Shown: piece by piece, positions 1 through 10,138 of the stretch
Layout: every line of letters starts with the position of its first letter
Numbering within the stretch: the first letter of the stretch is position 1
NCBI GenBank assembly: GCA_032622095.1
Contig: CP136064.1
Coordinates: 134,175,129-134,239,128, forward strand
DNA: 64,000 bases
Direction: 5' to 3'
Origin: Siphonodentalium dalli
Taxonomy: Eukaryota > Mollusca > Scaphopoda > Gadilida > Siphonodentaliidae
The notes under the pieces: model-generated
What the model was told of the DNA's origin: nothing
The model's database searches: none
The model's input: only the letters and a program-made list of their open reading frames with translations
Program-made: the position numbers and the translations under genes

Positions 1-155
1 TAAAATTGGATCATTATAAAATTTGTCATAGCTGTTGGCATTGACATGTAGAGTCATTTTGGGGTCATTCGGCAAAAAACATGGCCACCAGCAGCCATCT
101 TGGATTTTACTCTTTGCATGACTAAATCCTTTGGCACGGGCTACAGGTCGTAACC
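1..155 (-). repeat. HINE-like core unit, reverse orientation, cut by window edge
   Basis: This is the reverse complement of the core unit of about 160 bp seen in the arrays near 19, 30-35 and 56-58 kb. It keeps the same landmarks: the ACATGTAGA block, the GGGGTCATTCGGC block, the ATGGCC/GCCATCTTGG block and the ATTTTACTCTTTGCATGAC block. No hairpin or terminal repeat lies next to it, so it is a fragment or the edge of a copy running off the window. Confidence 0.8.
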
Positions 156-159
156 CTTT

Positions 160-380
160 TATGACTGGAGCCATGCTGGTTCAGCATTAATGATCCTGTG
201 CCAGTGCATTCTATTATATATGGAGCCTCGAATATATAAGAGAATGCACTGGCTTATAAGGTCAAGGTAAATATTGTTAAGCCAATGAATTCTCTTAAAT
301 ATAAGAGAATGCATTAATTCTCTTAAATATAAGAGAATGCATTGGAACAGGGTTTTCACAAAATTTCAAGATGCAGTCAT
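160..380. repeat. Dispersed repeat with TATAAGAGAATGCA motifs
   Basis: It contains several direct copies of TATAAGAGAATGCACTGG-like sequence, including two adjacent units of about 30 bp near 286-345, each with a TCTCTTA...TAAGAGA inverted repeat. Related sequence with the same CACAGGATC and AAAGGGTTAA context occurs near 47.9 kb and 49.3 kb, in the opposite orientation. The class is not recognised. Confidence 0.6.
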
Positions 381-2526
381 GAAAGGGTTAACCCGAAGAA
401 ATTCACCTTGATAGTTGAAGTTTTGGACATCTTACTTCTACAAAGATATTAAACTTAAAATATCATGACAAACCTATGTCTCATATACCGGTACTCGATA
501 ATTTCCTAACAGGTCACTGAACAGGTATTGGGGGGGGGGGGGGGGGGGGGAGATAAAAGGACCTGAGTATCCAATTACCACCTAGTAGCTACATATGAGA
601 AAAAATAAACTTATGATTTTATTGCTTATTATTGCTTTATATAGTCATGAAATGGTGAGAAATTAACTTTATTGAGTTGATTGTGTTGGTGTTTGGATGG
701 ATGGGTGCTACCCAAGTATGATCAGGCTGATTATAATCCCCCCCCCCCCCACTCATGCAGAAGCTACATCAGGGAAATTTCCAGGGCTGTTTTGATAGCT
801 GTTACAGGTATGGGTGCCCAAACTTGAGAAGCCCAAATGACCCCAAATTCCCAGTGGACAGTATTGAATCAACCTGAATTTTCAAGGCAATTCAACAATA
901 AGCGCTGTATTAAAAAATCTGCAGTTGCAATACGGCCTTCATTTGCATGTTGAATTTTTAAATCAGAAATATTATGTCCTATTTATAATATATGCGTCTG
1001 TATCTGTGTTGGTTCGGTGTAGAAGCCGTATTTTAAAGTTATATTGGGATACCGGTACATATCCTCTGCTGGAAACAGGTGTCCCCAAATTATCTCTGGA
1101 TTCTTCCCTGAGCTACATATGAGAATGTTTGGACTATATAAAGCAAAATAAGTGATAATCAGGACTTGGTATCTCCCCCAACTTAATAAACTTTTTCTCG
1201 GATGAAGTATGGTATATAAAGCAAAATAAGCGATAGATGATGTTTTGATCATATGCAGCTACTAGATGGGCGGCGGAGAAGATTCTCAGTCCTGGGTATC
1301 TCCCCCGAGTCCACCCCCTCACAAACCCAGACTCAACCAAATTTTTCTCAGATATAGTTAATTTCTTGCCATATCATCACTATATAAAGCAAAATATGTG
1401 ATTGTGAGGGTAAAATAAGTGGAAAAATATTATGTGGGTGGGAGATACCAATGTTGGTAGAGGAAAATTGTTCCACTTGTAGTCCACAATTTCCTAACAG
1501 GTACACAGGATATATACCCATCCCTGTTAACTGCATATGTTCAGCAGTTCTTATGATATTGGTTGGGGTAATGCATATTTTGGGAGGAGATATAACAAAA
1601 CAAAAGACACCCATATGTAAGGCCAAGTGATAATCTGACAGATTTGATTTGCTCTTAAAGTGCCTTAAGCGGAATTAATTTATTTGCTCTTTTAAAAGTA
1701 AAATTCATCTATTTGAGCTTGAGCATAAATCAGATTGTCTAGAAATAAAAAAAGAGTGAATTAGACTCTGAGAAAGGAATTACAAATAGGTGGACTAGTA
1801 TATATTATTAAATACATGTATGATAGTCTCATGTCTTATTTACACTTAAGCGCAAATGATGTGCGCTTAATTGAGCTCAAATAAATGTTTTTTTTACATA
1901 GAGCATAATTAAATGATTGGGTCTATGAACACCTTTCATGTATGGTACATATTCCAGATACAGATAATTTAAAGGTACGGTTGGCCTTGGCGGTGGGTAT
2001 CCTGTGAAAATATTTCCACCCTTCGAAAACCGCCACAAAAATAAAGAACATCAAAATGTAGACAGACTTTGTCCATATACAAATAAGAAATATCGCATAA
2101 ACAGTATGTTATTGTCAAATGTTTGACCATTGTTATGTAAACAAAAGCATAAAAAGTAACTTTTCTGGTGTTTGTTTATATTATGATGGTAAACATAAAG
2201 AGCGTTCTTTGTTGGTGAATTCCTGATATGGAACTAATAAAGAGCGTTTATGCCATTTGTGTGTGAGATTAGCCAGTTCAAGAGTTGCATTAATATTGTG
2301 CTGTCTTCTGTAACACAATCAGGCTCTTGCTTAGGTAAAATATTGTAGGTCTTTATGATAACATGCTGTTTACGTGATGGTCATGGTATATATGAACGAA
2401 ACTGTATGCGTTTTAATGTTTTTCTGTTTACGGTGATTAGAACAAATATCAATATTTTCGACAACTAAGGCCTCACATGCCTTTAATAGCACTTTAAATG
2501 TGCAAATGATTTACGCTGTTTAAATA
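381..2526. other. No gene recognised; AT-rich DNA with homopolymers
   Basis: No open frame here looks like protein and no domain is recognised. A run of 21 G lies at 530-550 and a C run near 740-750. Between 1100 and 1400 the phrase TATATAAAGCAAAATA recurs three times close to GGTATCTCCCCC, suggesting a decayed small repeat. A similar CCTGGGTATCTC phrase occurs near 60.23 and 60.34 kb. Confidence 0.5.
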
Positions 2527-2546
2527 ATTTGCACTTAAGTGCAAAT
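2527..2546. repeat. Perfect 20-bp palindrome centred on CTTAAG
   Basis: The sequence ATTTGCACTTAAGTGCAAAT equals its own reverse complement. A looser relative with a GCGCTTAA/TTAAGCGC theme lies near 1843-1880. The CTTAAG centre resembles the palindrome array at 9405-10138, but the arms differ. Confidence 0.85.
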
Positions 2547-2799
2547 GAACAGGTCATATGGTGAACCAACGATCGACCTTTATTAGACTAATCGCTATAG
2601 GATAGACCGATTGGTCATTCATCATATGCAGGCATTGGGGATAAGTCGAGTCACTCTGAACTGTTCTATAGTGGTAATTATATTACATCCAATACTTAAA
2701 AAGAGATAATTATAATTTCTGTTGAAAGACACGGAATAATTATTTACTGAATATATTCAATATAAAGATAGACTGATCAGTTTTATACAGATCAACCAG

Positions 2800-2883
2800 T
2801 GGTTCACCGAGACCTGCAGATGATTGTTGAGCTTCGGTACATTCAATGCGATTATTAATAAACATGCAGGTCTGGGTGAACCA
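2800..2883. repeat. Inverted repeat with 19-bp arms
   Basis: Arms at 2800-2818 and 2865-2883 are complementary at 18 of 19 positions around a 46-base spacer. Similar arm sequence (GTTCACCCAGACCTG) recurs near 3184 and a partial copy (GGTGAACCAACGATCG) near 2560. The flanking segments 2560-2690 and 2870-2980 are also related as degenerate direct copies. It looks like a small hairpin-type repeat; the class is unknown. Confidence 0.7.
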
Positions 2884-3279
2884 CCAATAGATCTTTATTT
2901 AGACTAATCGATCTAATATAGACTGGTCTTACACCACCTAGATGCATCTGAGATAAGGGGAGTCACACTAAACTGTTCCCGGGCATGATATCGTTCAACT
3001 TGGTAACTACTTAAAAACATTTGGATTTCTTTTGAGAGAATGAGAATATAAATAAACGTTTAAAAATCTTCAAACAAACACCATTTAAATATTCAAGAAT
3101 TGGAGTGAGCACCTCTCGGCTACTGACAGTACTGACTCGGCATGTCAGTGTCAGCCATGTTTTATTGGATTTCGATCAATTGGTGTTCACCCAGACCTGA
3201 TATTTAAATGTGAATTTGGGCTCCCTTTCCCATACAATTTAGTAAGACACAAACTTACGCAACCTTCCAAGTCTGCATG

Positions 3280-3805
3280 GGGTTGACATCAGCCGATATA
3301 CTGCAACGTATTCATCGATCAGTTCATGCCAATAATGGAAACTAGTTTGTGACTCGTCTTCCATTCCAGATCATTCCAAATTCAACCTGCTGGCTGCTGT
3401 CAACTGTCTAGGATTACTTGAGTACCGGTACGATTAAACGGACACTGACCGTGGAATGTCGCATTTCCATATCACATAAGCGTTGCGAGTATAATTTCTG
3501 CAATATATGCTGTCTTTGTGGTGCGAATTTCTCACAACAAACGTCGTTAACTTGCGAAGTAACAATGCGGAAGTTACAATTTTTGGGTTTTCCCAACCCG
3601 GAGGTAAACAAATCAGACAGTGCTTAAAGTCACGCAGTCGGAGGACATCGCGTGGCGAGGGGACTGAACTCTGTTTTGCAACTTGCGATCGACGTACCCC
3701 CGGCCATCTGAGTACTATCCCTTTAAGATGCCAATTCGGATTCGAAACATTTTCAATCTCGGCATGCCGAAAACAAGCCACGTGGCAAAGGGGACGTACG
3801 GAGTT
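3280..3805. other. Unclassified CpG-richer segment beside the LINE 3' end
   Basis: This segment is richer in GC and CpG than its surroundings, notably at 3640-3720. Overlapping open frames exist on both strands, the longest 115 codons on the minus strand, but none resembles a known domain and they overlap one another, so I do not call a gene. It could be a decayed regulatory or repeat sequence. Confidence 0.35.
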
Positions 3806-3830
3806 ACTGAACTGAACTGAACTGAACTGA
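3806..3830 (-). repeat. LINE 3'-terminal pentanucleotide repeat
   Basis: Five copies of ACTGA on the plus strand (TCAGT on the element's sense strand) directly follow an AT-rich segment with AAATAAAA at the end of the LINE 3' UTR. This marks the element's 3' terminus. Confidence 0.8.
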
Positions 3831-4217
3831 AGTGATTTTTATTTGATAAATTAAATTATGCATATTATACACAATAACAACGGGGCTCTGTAGAAGGCAT
3901 GGCTTATGGGCCAGAGCCCTATAATAGCATGATAAATACAATAATGAATATAAACTGAGTGCAGGTAGGTGCAAGGATTGGGGAGAGTTGGGGCTGGTGG
4001 GGGGGGGGGGGGCAAGATTACATGGTGTGCATAATATGTTGGGCGATGCTCATAAAGTATATATATTAAGTCAACTCCAAGAACAAATTAAAATGTTTTA
4101 TGTGAATATCAAGGATGTGGCTGTACAATCAGTGGACCTCATTTAGGTTTGAGATATGTGGTAGTTTAGTTTATACTTTCAGATTTAAGTTTAGAATTGG
4201 CCATTGATACGGCTGAA

Positions 4218-6917
4218 TTATTGTACTCGTTTTCTTATAAAGTAATCTTTTAAATATTTAATGTATCCTGGGCTACTAATTTTAATGCGTAGTGTGCAGT
4301 CTGCAGGGAGGCTATTCCATAATTCTCGCGCTTTGTTTGAGATTGCACTTTTTGAGTTTTTAGTCCTTTTGAATTCATGATAAAGATTACCTTTTGTTTT
4401 TGCGCGGGTATTATAGCTATGGATATCTTCAATATGTGTGAGTAATTTTGATAACGAATCCGGTAGTGCATGCATATGATAATCATGTAGTATTCTAATG
4501 AGCTGCATGTTACCAATATCATCAAATATTAGTAGTTTGTTTAGTTTACAATAAGTCATAATATCACTTGTATCATTTGAGATAATTTTAAGGGCATTCT
4601 TCTGTAGTTTTCTGATTTTGGTTAGGTTCTTTTTGGTAGTCGAGCTCCATATTGCGTTACAATAGGTCAAGTAGGGGATAATTAGTGATAAGTATAAGGT
4701 TTTCAAAGTTTTTGCAGGAACAAATTCACTGACTTTCCTCAGGATTCCAACATTACTGGCAAGTTTAGAGCATAATGAATTTATGTGTTTGTCCCAGGAT
4801 AAGTTGTCTTCAATAGTGATGCCTAAAAATTTGGTATTTGCCACTCTATTAACATTTTTATTGTTTATAGTTAGGACTGGTAATACCTCAGGTAGTGAAC
4901 AATTAGTGAAAAGCATGTAATTTGTTTTATCAATGTTCAATGACAGTTTATTAGCAGCAAACCACTGATTCATATAATCCAGTTCAGTGTTAACTCTGTT
5001 AAATAATTTGTGGATATCTCTATCAGAACAAAATGCATTTGTGTCATCTGCAAAAAGTATCAATTTAGCATCCTTGCATATACTTGGTAAGTCATTCATA
5101 TAGATTAAAAATAAGAGAGGCCCTAAGATTGAGCCTTGTGGGACCCCACAGGTAATTTCATTGAGTTCTGATATATGGCCATCATATTGAACGCATTGTT
5201 TTCTATGAGTAAGATAATCCTTGAACCAGTTCAGTGCAACCCCTCGACATCCATAGTGCTCTAGTTTTTGAAGCATTATTCTATGATTTATTGTATCAAA
5301 TGCCTTAGATAGGTCGAGGAACACTCCAATTGTGTGTTCATGATTGTCTAAGGCACCAGTTATTTTCTCTATAAGGTCAGTCAGAGCTAGAATTGTGGAA
5401 TGATTCTTCCTAAAGCCATACTGGCTGCTGTATAAAATCTTGTGTTTTTCTAAGTATTTATTTAATCTATTATACATGAGTTTTTCAAGTACTTTTGAAA
5501 AGATAGGTAGCACAGATACAGGTCTGTAGTTACTGACTATACTTGCATCTTTAGCTTTGAAGATTGGGGATACTTTAGCAAATTTCATTCGTTCTGGGAA
5601 TACACCTGTGGAAAGAGATAGGTTACAGATATGTGTCAATGGTAAGATAAAGGAATCTGCACATTGTTTTAAGATGCCACATTTAAGTTCATCTAGGCCA
5701 GCTGCTTTTTTTGAGTCTATACTTTTCAGTATGTATATTATTTCTAATTCTCCAGCAGGTTCAACAAATAATGAAGATGGGTTGGGAAGGGGAAGAAATT
5801 CCTTTGGGTCATTGGTTGAATTTATCTTTTTTGCTAGATTAGGACCTATATTTGTAAAAAATTCGTTGAATTTTTCTGCAATTTTGTTTTTACCACTTAT
5901 ATACTTATTTTCATGTTGAAATTGTGTCACATTAGTTTTGTTTTTATTTCGATTAAGTATTTTTTTCAGAACAGTCCATGTTGATTTCATGTCACCTTGG
6001 TAGCGTTCAAATTTTTTGTGATAGTAATGTTTTTTGGCCATTCTTATTATGGATATTAATCTGTTTTTATATGACTTGTACCTTTCATTGTTAATTTTAG
6101 ATTTGTTTTCTATAAAATTTTGATATAGTTTGTTTTTTCTTTTAATTGAGTTAATTATTCCTGTTGTTATCCAGGGATTGTTATTCTGAGTTCTGATTTT
6201 CTTTCTACATTTAGGAAAGCTATAGTTGTAAGCATCAGTCATCATATCAATGAATGTATTATAAGATGAGTTGCAGTCGGTGGCGTTGTTCACATTGCTC
6301 CAGTCCATAGTTGATGTCTTGTTGATGAAGGTTTGAATATTTTGTTTTGAAAATTCCCGTTGGAAGATGTACGTTGCTTTGTTTTGGTGTTGTTCTTTAT
6401 CATGACCTCTAATTATATGGAATATTGGTAGGTGATCAGATATATCTTCAACAAAAATGCCTGAGTATTTCGGTGATGAGTGGTGACAGTTGGTGAAAAT
6501 GTTATCTATCAGGGTTGCACTGAACTCAGTTATTCGTGTTGGCTTGGTGATCATTGGGAGGAACATAAATGATTTCAAGAGATTGGTAAAGTGTTTCTCT
6601 GCATTATTCTCTGAGCCTAGGTTAATATTAAAGTCTCCCATAAGGATACAATTCCTTCTCTCTTTGGATATCTTTGACATGATTGATTCCATTTTTTCCA
6701 TAAATTTCTCAAGATCTGAGTTTGGGGGGCGGTATATACATCCTACTATTTGTTTTTTCCCTTTGTTATCTTCTACTTCGGCGAAAATACTTTCCAGATA
6801 GTCAGTGTTAGTAGTTAGGTCAGATCGGATTTCAGCTTTTAATGATGTGTGAATATATAGTCCAACTCCCCCTCCGCCTTTATCATTTCTATGTCTTTCT
6901 ACTAAAGTTATATTCAT
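4218..6917 (-). CDS. LINE ORF2: endonuclease and reverse transcriptase (main part)
   Basis: An open frame of 899 codons encodes most of an APE-type endonuclease followed by a non-LTR reverse transcriptase. In the endonuclease, MGDFNI (about residue 92) and the ISDHLPIF block (about residue 160) are the expected Mg/catalytic motifs. In the polymerase, [42 protein letters not shown] and LFADDT (FADD near residue 622) mark the fingers and palm. A C-terminal tail rich in basic residues follows. The first part of the endonuclease lies in the overlapping +1 frame at 6889-7506. The product would nick DNA and copy element RNA in place. The fragment split between 31643-32222 and 39885-41098 is a relative. 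Confidence 0.9.
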   Translation of the reverse strand: MNITLVERHRNDKGGGGVGLYIHTSLKAEIRSDLTTNTDYLESIFAEVEDNKGKKQIVGCIYRPPNSDLEKFMEKMESIMSKISKERRNCILMGDFNINLGSENNAEKHFTNLLKSFMFLPMITKPTRITEFSATLIDNIFTNCHHSSPKYSGIFVEDISDHLPIFHIIRGHDKEQHQNKATYIFQREFSKQNIQTFINKTSTMDWSNVNNATDCNSSYNTFIDMMTDAYNYSFPKCRKKIRTQNNNPWITTGIINSIKRKNKLYQNFIENKSKINNERYKSYKNRLISIIRMAKKHYYHKKFERYQGDMKSTWTVLKKILNRNKNKTNVTQFQHENKYISGKNKIAEKFNEFFTNIGPNLAKKINSTNDPKEFLPLPNPSSLFVEPAGELEIIYILKSIDSKKAAGLDELKCGILKQCADSFILPLTHICNLSLSTGVFPERMKFAKVSPIFKAKDASIVSNYRPVSVLPIFSKVLEKLMYNRLNKYLEKHKILYSSQYGFRKNHSTILALTDLIEKITGALDNHEHTIGVFLDLSKAFDTINHRIMLQKLEHYGCRGVALNWFKDYLTHRKQCVQYDGHISELNEITCGVPQGSILGPLLFLIYMNDLPSICKDAKLILFADDTNAFCSDRDIHKLFNRVNTELDYMNQWFAANKLSLNIDKTNYMLFTNCSLPEVLPVLTINNKNVNRVANTKFLGITIEDNLSWDKHINSLCSKLASNVGILRKVSEFVPAKTLKTLYLSLIIPYLTYCNAIWSSTTKKNLTKIRKLQKNALKIISNDTSDIMTYCKLNKLLIFDDIGNMQLIRILHDYHMHALPDSLSKLLTHIEDIHSYNTRAKTKGNLYHEFKRTKNSKSAISNKARELWNSLPADCTLRIKISSPGYIKYLKDYFIRKRVQ

Positions 6918-7506
6918 TAAGTTTCATGAGGTTCATTGGTGAGTTGTCAGCTAACCAAGTTTCAGTAATACCTATAATGTGAAAGTTGTGCTTACAATTA
7001 TTGAGGAAGGTTGATAATTTATCTATGTTTTTATTTATTGATCTTATGTTAAAATGGATTAAAGATGCTGATATACTGCTTTCAATATCTTTGATTTTTT
7101 CATTGAATTCTTCTAGTAATAGATAATTGGAGGAATTTTGTTGGTTTAAGGTGTCTAGTAAGTTGTCATCATCATTAAATTCATTTTGAAAATTATCATT
7201 CAGTGTAAAAGGGTTTGTTATAAGTGGTTTTATATTTGGTAGTTCTAGGTGGTTAAAATCTTGATTCATGTCATATATAGCTAATTTGAAAAGGGCTTCT
7301 TCTTCAATGTTGTTGAATGGTAAGATTTCCTGGATACAATGATAGCAGAACCAGGGTGAGTTATCTTCATTTAACCTTATTAGATCAGTTTTTGTTAACT
7401 TAGAGCATTTCAAATGAATCCACTGGTCACACAAGTCACATCCCAGAGCATCTTGATTGTTTCTTACTGATTTGTTACAGGTTGAGCAAGGATATTTTAT
7501 CGGCAT
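6889..7506 (-). CDS. LINE ORF2 N-terminus: PHD finger and start of endonuclease
   Basis: The ORF starts with ATG at 7506 and encodes 205 residues. Residues 7-58 form a PHD-type zinc finger: CSTC, CDLC, WIHLKC and WFCYHC give a Cys4-His-Cys3 pattern. A linker rich in Asn/Asp/Glu follows. From about residue 150 the endonuclease begins (LIHFNIRSINK, then GITETWLAD). The frame then runs into a stop, and the endonuclease continues in the other frame at 6917, so this copy carries a one-base shift relative to an intact ORF. PHD fingers occur in several CR1-group elements and may bind histone tails; the role here is inferred. Confidence 0.85.
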   Translation of the reverse strand: MPIKYPCSTCNKSVRNNQDALGCDLCDQWIHLKCSKLTKTDLIRLNEDNSPWFCYHCIQEILPFNNIEEEALFKLAIYDMNQDFNHLELPNIKPLITNPFTLNDNFQNEFNDDDNLLDTLNQQNSSNYLLLEEFNEKIKDIESSISASLIHFNIRSINKNIDKLSTFLNNCKHNFHIIGITETWLADNSPMNLMKLNEYNFSRKT

Positions 7507-8938
7507 TGCAGTTTGTGGTTGGGGTGGGTGGGAGGGTAGGGGTTACAAAGAGAGTAAAGTAGAGGAGAGCAGCGTGGAGGAGGTGCAGTTGGATGAAACA
7601 AATATAAAAAAAGAAAAAAATTTCAATGGCTGACAGCCAAAAAGATCACTTGTGTAGGTATCTGTTTTCAAAGCTATGCGTGTTGTAAGCTAAATATATG
7701 AGATTTCATAGTTTCAGAGGTTTAATTTATTTTTCACTACTTGTATGTTTATATACAGTGCATTGCGATTGTGATGTTTCATCGGATTGAGAGGTTTTGT
7801 TTCATTTTTTACAAAGTTTTGATTTTGAATTTTGAATTTTTTATATATTTTTATTTTTAAGCTGTAGGATTATAGAGTACCGGTATGTGAGACCAATCAT
7901 TGTAGACTAATGAGGGTAATTTAATTTAATGTCATAAGTATGAGCTTATATGTTCTAGGTTCTAGTCAAGAGGCTCATATACCTAGTGTTATAAAAGAAA
8001 GAAGAGAAAAAAAAAAAACAATATTGAGTGAAGACAAGAAATATAGTTTCATGCAGACAAGAAATTTGGTTTCATGCAGGAAGAGAAAGTGGTCATAAAA
8101 ATAATAGGAATTGGGAAACAGAATTATGACAAGAGATATGATTTCATGCAGGAAAGCAAGCATAAATATAATAAGCATACATGAATAAAGATATTAGAAA
8201 TATTTCATGAATAAATGAATACATTAATTTTGGTAACATGCACATGATCATGCAATACATTATACAAGTTAGGCTTTAATATGGGCCTTATTTGTTCAAC
8301 TACTATTGTCATTTTATGACTTAGTAAGTTAGTATATTTGAATTTAGATTTGCACTGATATCATCTGAATTAAATATTCTAGTAAGGTACGTCATCAGTG
8401 CTATGATGGGATGATACCATTATATCCAGATCATGGTCTGGACCTACACTCACATCGTTATTCAATTCAGATTATATTTAGTAACTAATGAGTATTTCAG
8501 GTGGAAATAAATATGCTTAAGTGTATAAAGGCCTAACACTCTAATTCAACTTATAAGTTATGATCATTTAATAGATCAGGTCTAATATTCGAATTCAAAT
8601 TATAAATTATGATGATTTAGATGGGAAGAAAAAACATAAATGTGTTATCATGCAATAAGAAAAGATAGTACATTATTTGCACTGGATGTTAAAGCTATAT
8701 ACATTTAGCATGCAGATAACATGAGATGATATTTGTGTAAGCATACCAGGACAACAACATTGATTCATGCAATCAAATCACACTGGACAGTGGAAGTTGG
8801 TTACAGATAGCATACCATGAGTAGATGGAGGACATTGAATACATAAGCATAGACAAATTAGGAATAAACAAACAAACAAGAACAAAGAAGAACAGGTAGA
8901 TGTACATGCAGATTAGGCTTATGAGCCAACTTGTCTTT
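7507..8938. other. Spacer between LINE ORF1 and ORF2, AT-rich
   Basis: No protein-like frame was found. Near 8030-8170 the phrase TTTCATGCAG recurs within short direct repeats (GACAAGAAAT...TTTCATGCAGG). The length is unusual for the gap between two LINE ORFs, so part of it may be another insertion or a 5' UTR/promoter of a second, shorter element. Confidence 0.4.
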
Positions 8939-9350
8939 TCAGATTTTCTCGAGATCACTTAATTTCCTAATGTGAATTTTGGAGTCATTTTGCGTCAGGG
9001 CAATTATTTTGCCATCCAAGGTCCATGTGTTTTTCACATTAACATGCTTATTGGTTAATTTGAGGAGCTCCATATTTTTCCATGTTAGGCTTTCCGTCAC
9101 CACCAGTTTGGTGTCATTGCCATACATCTTTGAATTTTTCAACGCTCGTTTACCCATGAACAGTTCGTGTTTCTTGTCATGTCGCGTCAGTCTTACAATA
9201 ATTGGTCTGGGTCTTTGTTTTTTTGCATCAAATTTCCCCAACCGATGGGTGCGGCCAATATCCTTCTCATCAGTCGCAATTTTTAGAGCCTTTCTAAGTC
9301 TTGGAGTCAGGAATGCCCTGGTTAGTACGGAGTTTGACTGTCAATCAAAA
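8939..9350 (-). pseudogene. LINE ORF1, C-terminal RNA-binding part, 5'-truncated
   Basis: On the minus strand an open frame from about 9350 to the stop at 8939 encodes about 135 residues. It contains EKDIGRTHRLG, QRPRPIIVRLTR and a downstream TWTLDGKIIAL block. This spacing matches the RRM and C-terminal domain of L1-type ORF1 proteins (Transposase_22 family), which bind element RNA. A stop codon lies immediately upstream and no coiled coil is left, so the ORF is truncated. It has the same strand and the expected order relative to ORF2. Confidence 0.7.
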
Positions 9351-9404
9351 CTTGCAGGAATATACCATTACAAAGAAGGGGACTATCGTTTCAAACCAGA
9401 TGAA

Positions 9405-10138
9405 TTGGACTTAAGTCCAAATCAATTCACTAATTGGACTTAAGTCCAATTCATTTGGACTTAAGTCCAATTCATTTGGACGTAAGTCCAATTATTTGGA
9501 CTTAAAGGGGTACAGTACGCCAAATGTTGTTGTTGGTTTCTATAGTCTCCGAGTCTGAGAATAAGGTAACACTTTTTTCATTATTTGAAAGTCTGTTGAG
9601 TACGAAGTAGTGTTACGGATGACAAATTTAGCGGAATGCAAAAATACAAATTGTCGTTGTCGAGTAATTTTTGTACAGTTTTCAACCAAATGAATCAAAT
9701 AAAAGTTATATTATAGGCATACTAGTCCCATATAATCATTTAAGTTATTGTATCGTCGCTAGTCAGTGAGTGGCTTGAGTGTTCTCCCCGTATCATCATA
9801 ATATTTTAAGCGATCGTGTGTGCGATCGGTTTAACAAGCCAGTATCCCTCATTTACTTTATTTGATTACGCAAATTCGTAATTTAATTGACGCCATTTTA
9901 TGGCTCCAGTCATAAATTCAATTTATATCAAATTATTAACTTTTAAATTATTAAATTTTAAGATAGCCTATTAACCTGAGCGTTTACAGAATACATCTTC
10001 GACTCAAATTACTTATGTTTCTATATATTATCGATATTAGATCGTTGTTATCACCGGAAATTTAATGAAAATGGCGTACAGTACCCCTTTAAGTCCAATT
10101 ATTTGGACTTAAGTCCAAATAATTGGACTTAAGTTCAA
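9405..10138. repeat. Array of seven TTGGACTTAAGTCCAA palindromes, split by a MITE
   Basis: Copies start at 9405, 9434, 9455, 9476 (one base changed), 9496 (split), 10103 and 10123 (one base changed). Each is a 16-bp perfect or near-perfect palindrome separated by 4-13 bases. The fifth copy is cut exactly at its central TTAA by the element at 9506-10088. Each unit could extrude a hairpin. No known family is recognised. Confidence 0.9.
9506..10088. mobile_element. MITE with TTAA target duplication, copy 1
   Basis: It is 583 bp with terminal inverted repeats AGGGGTACAGTACGCC at the left and its complement at the right. TTAA flanks both sides (9502-9505 and 10089-10092). Removing the element and one TTAA rebuilds a perfect palindrome of the surrounding array, so the target duplication is directly proven. 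TTAA duplication is the hallmark of piggyBac-type elements, though the AGGGG ends are only loosely like piggyBac. No transposase is encoded. Confidence 0.88.

Larger units (their letters stand above)
3806..9350 (-). mobile_element. CR1-like non-LTR retrotransposon (LINE), nearly complete
   Basis: Read on the minus strand it has, in order, the C-terminal part of an ORF1, a spacer of about 1.4 kb, a PHD-finger plus endonuclease plus reverse-transcriptase ORF2, a 3' UTR of about 400 bp and a short tandem repeat at the 3' end. Terminal short repeats in place of poly(A) are typical of the CR1/L2 group. The 5' end appears truncated inside ORF1 near 9350. Only one frameshift breaks ORF2, so the copy is probably young. 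Whether the ORF1 piece and the ORF2 belong to one insertion is inferred from order and strand. Confidence 0.8.

Noticed and set aside
3434-3781. 115-codon minus-strand ORF next to the LINE 3' end
   Set aside because: Overlapped by plus-strand frames, no recognisable motif, and no splice or promoter context.
8979-9443. 154-codon plus-strand ORF
   Set aside because: It is the antisense shadow of the LINE ORF1 frame, which carries the recognisable RPRPIIV motif.
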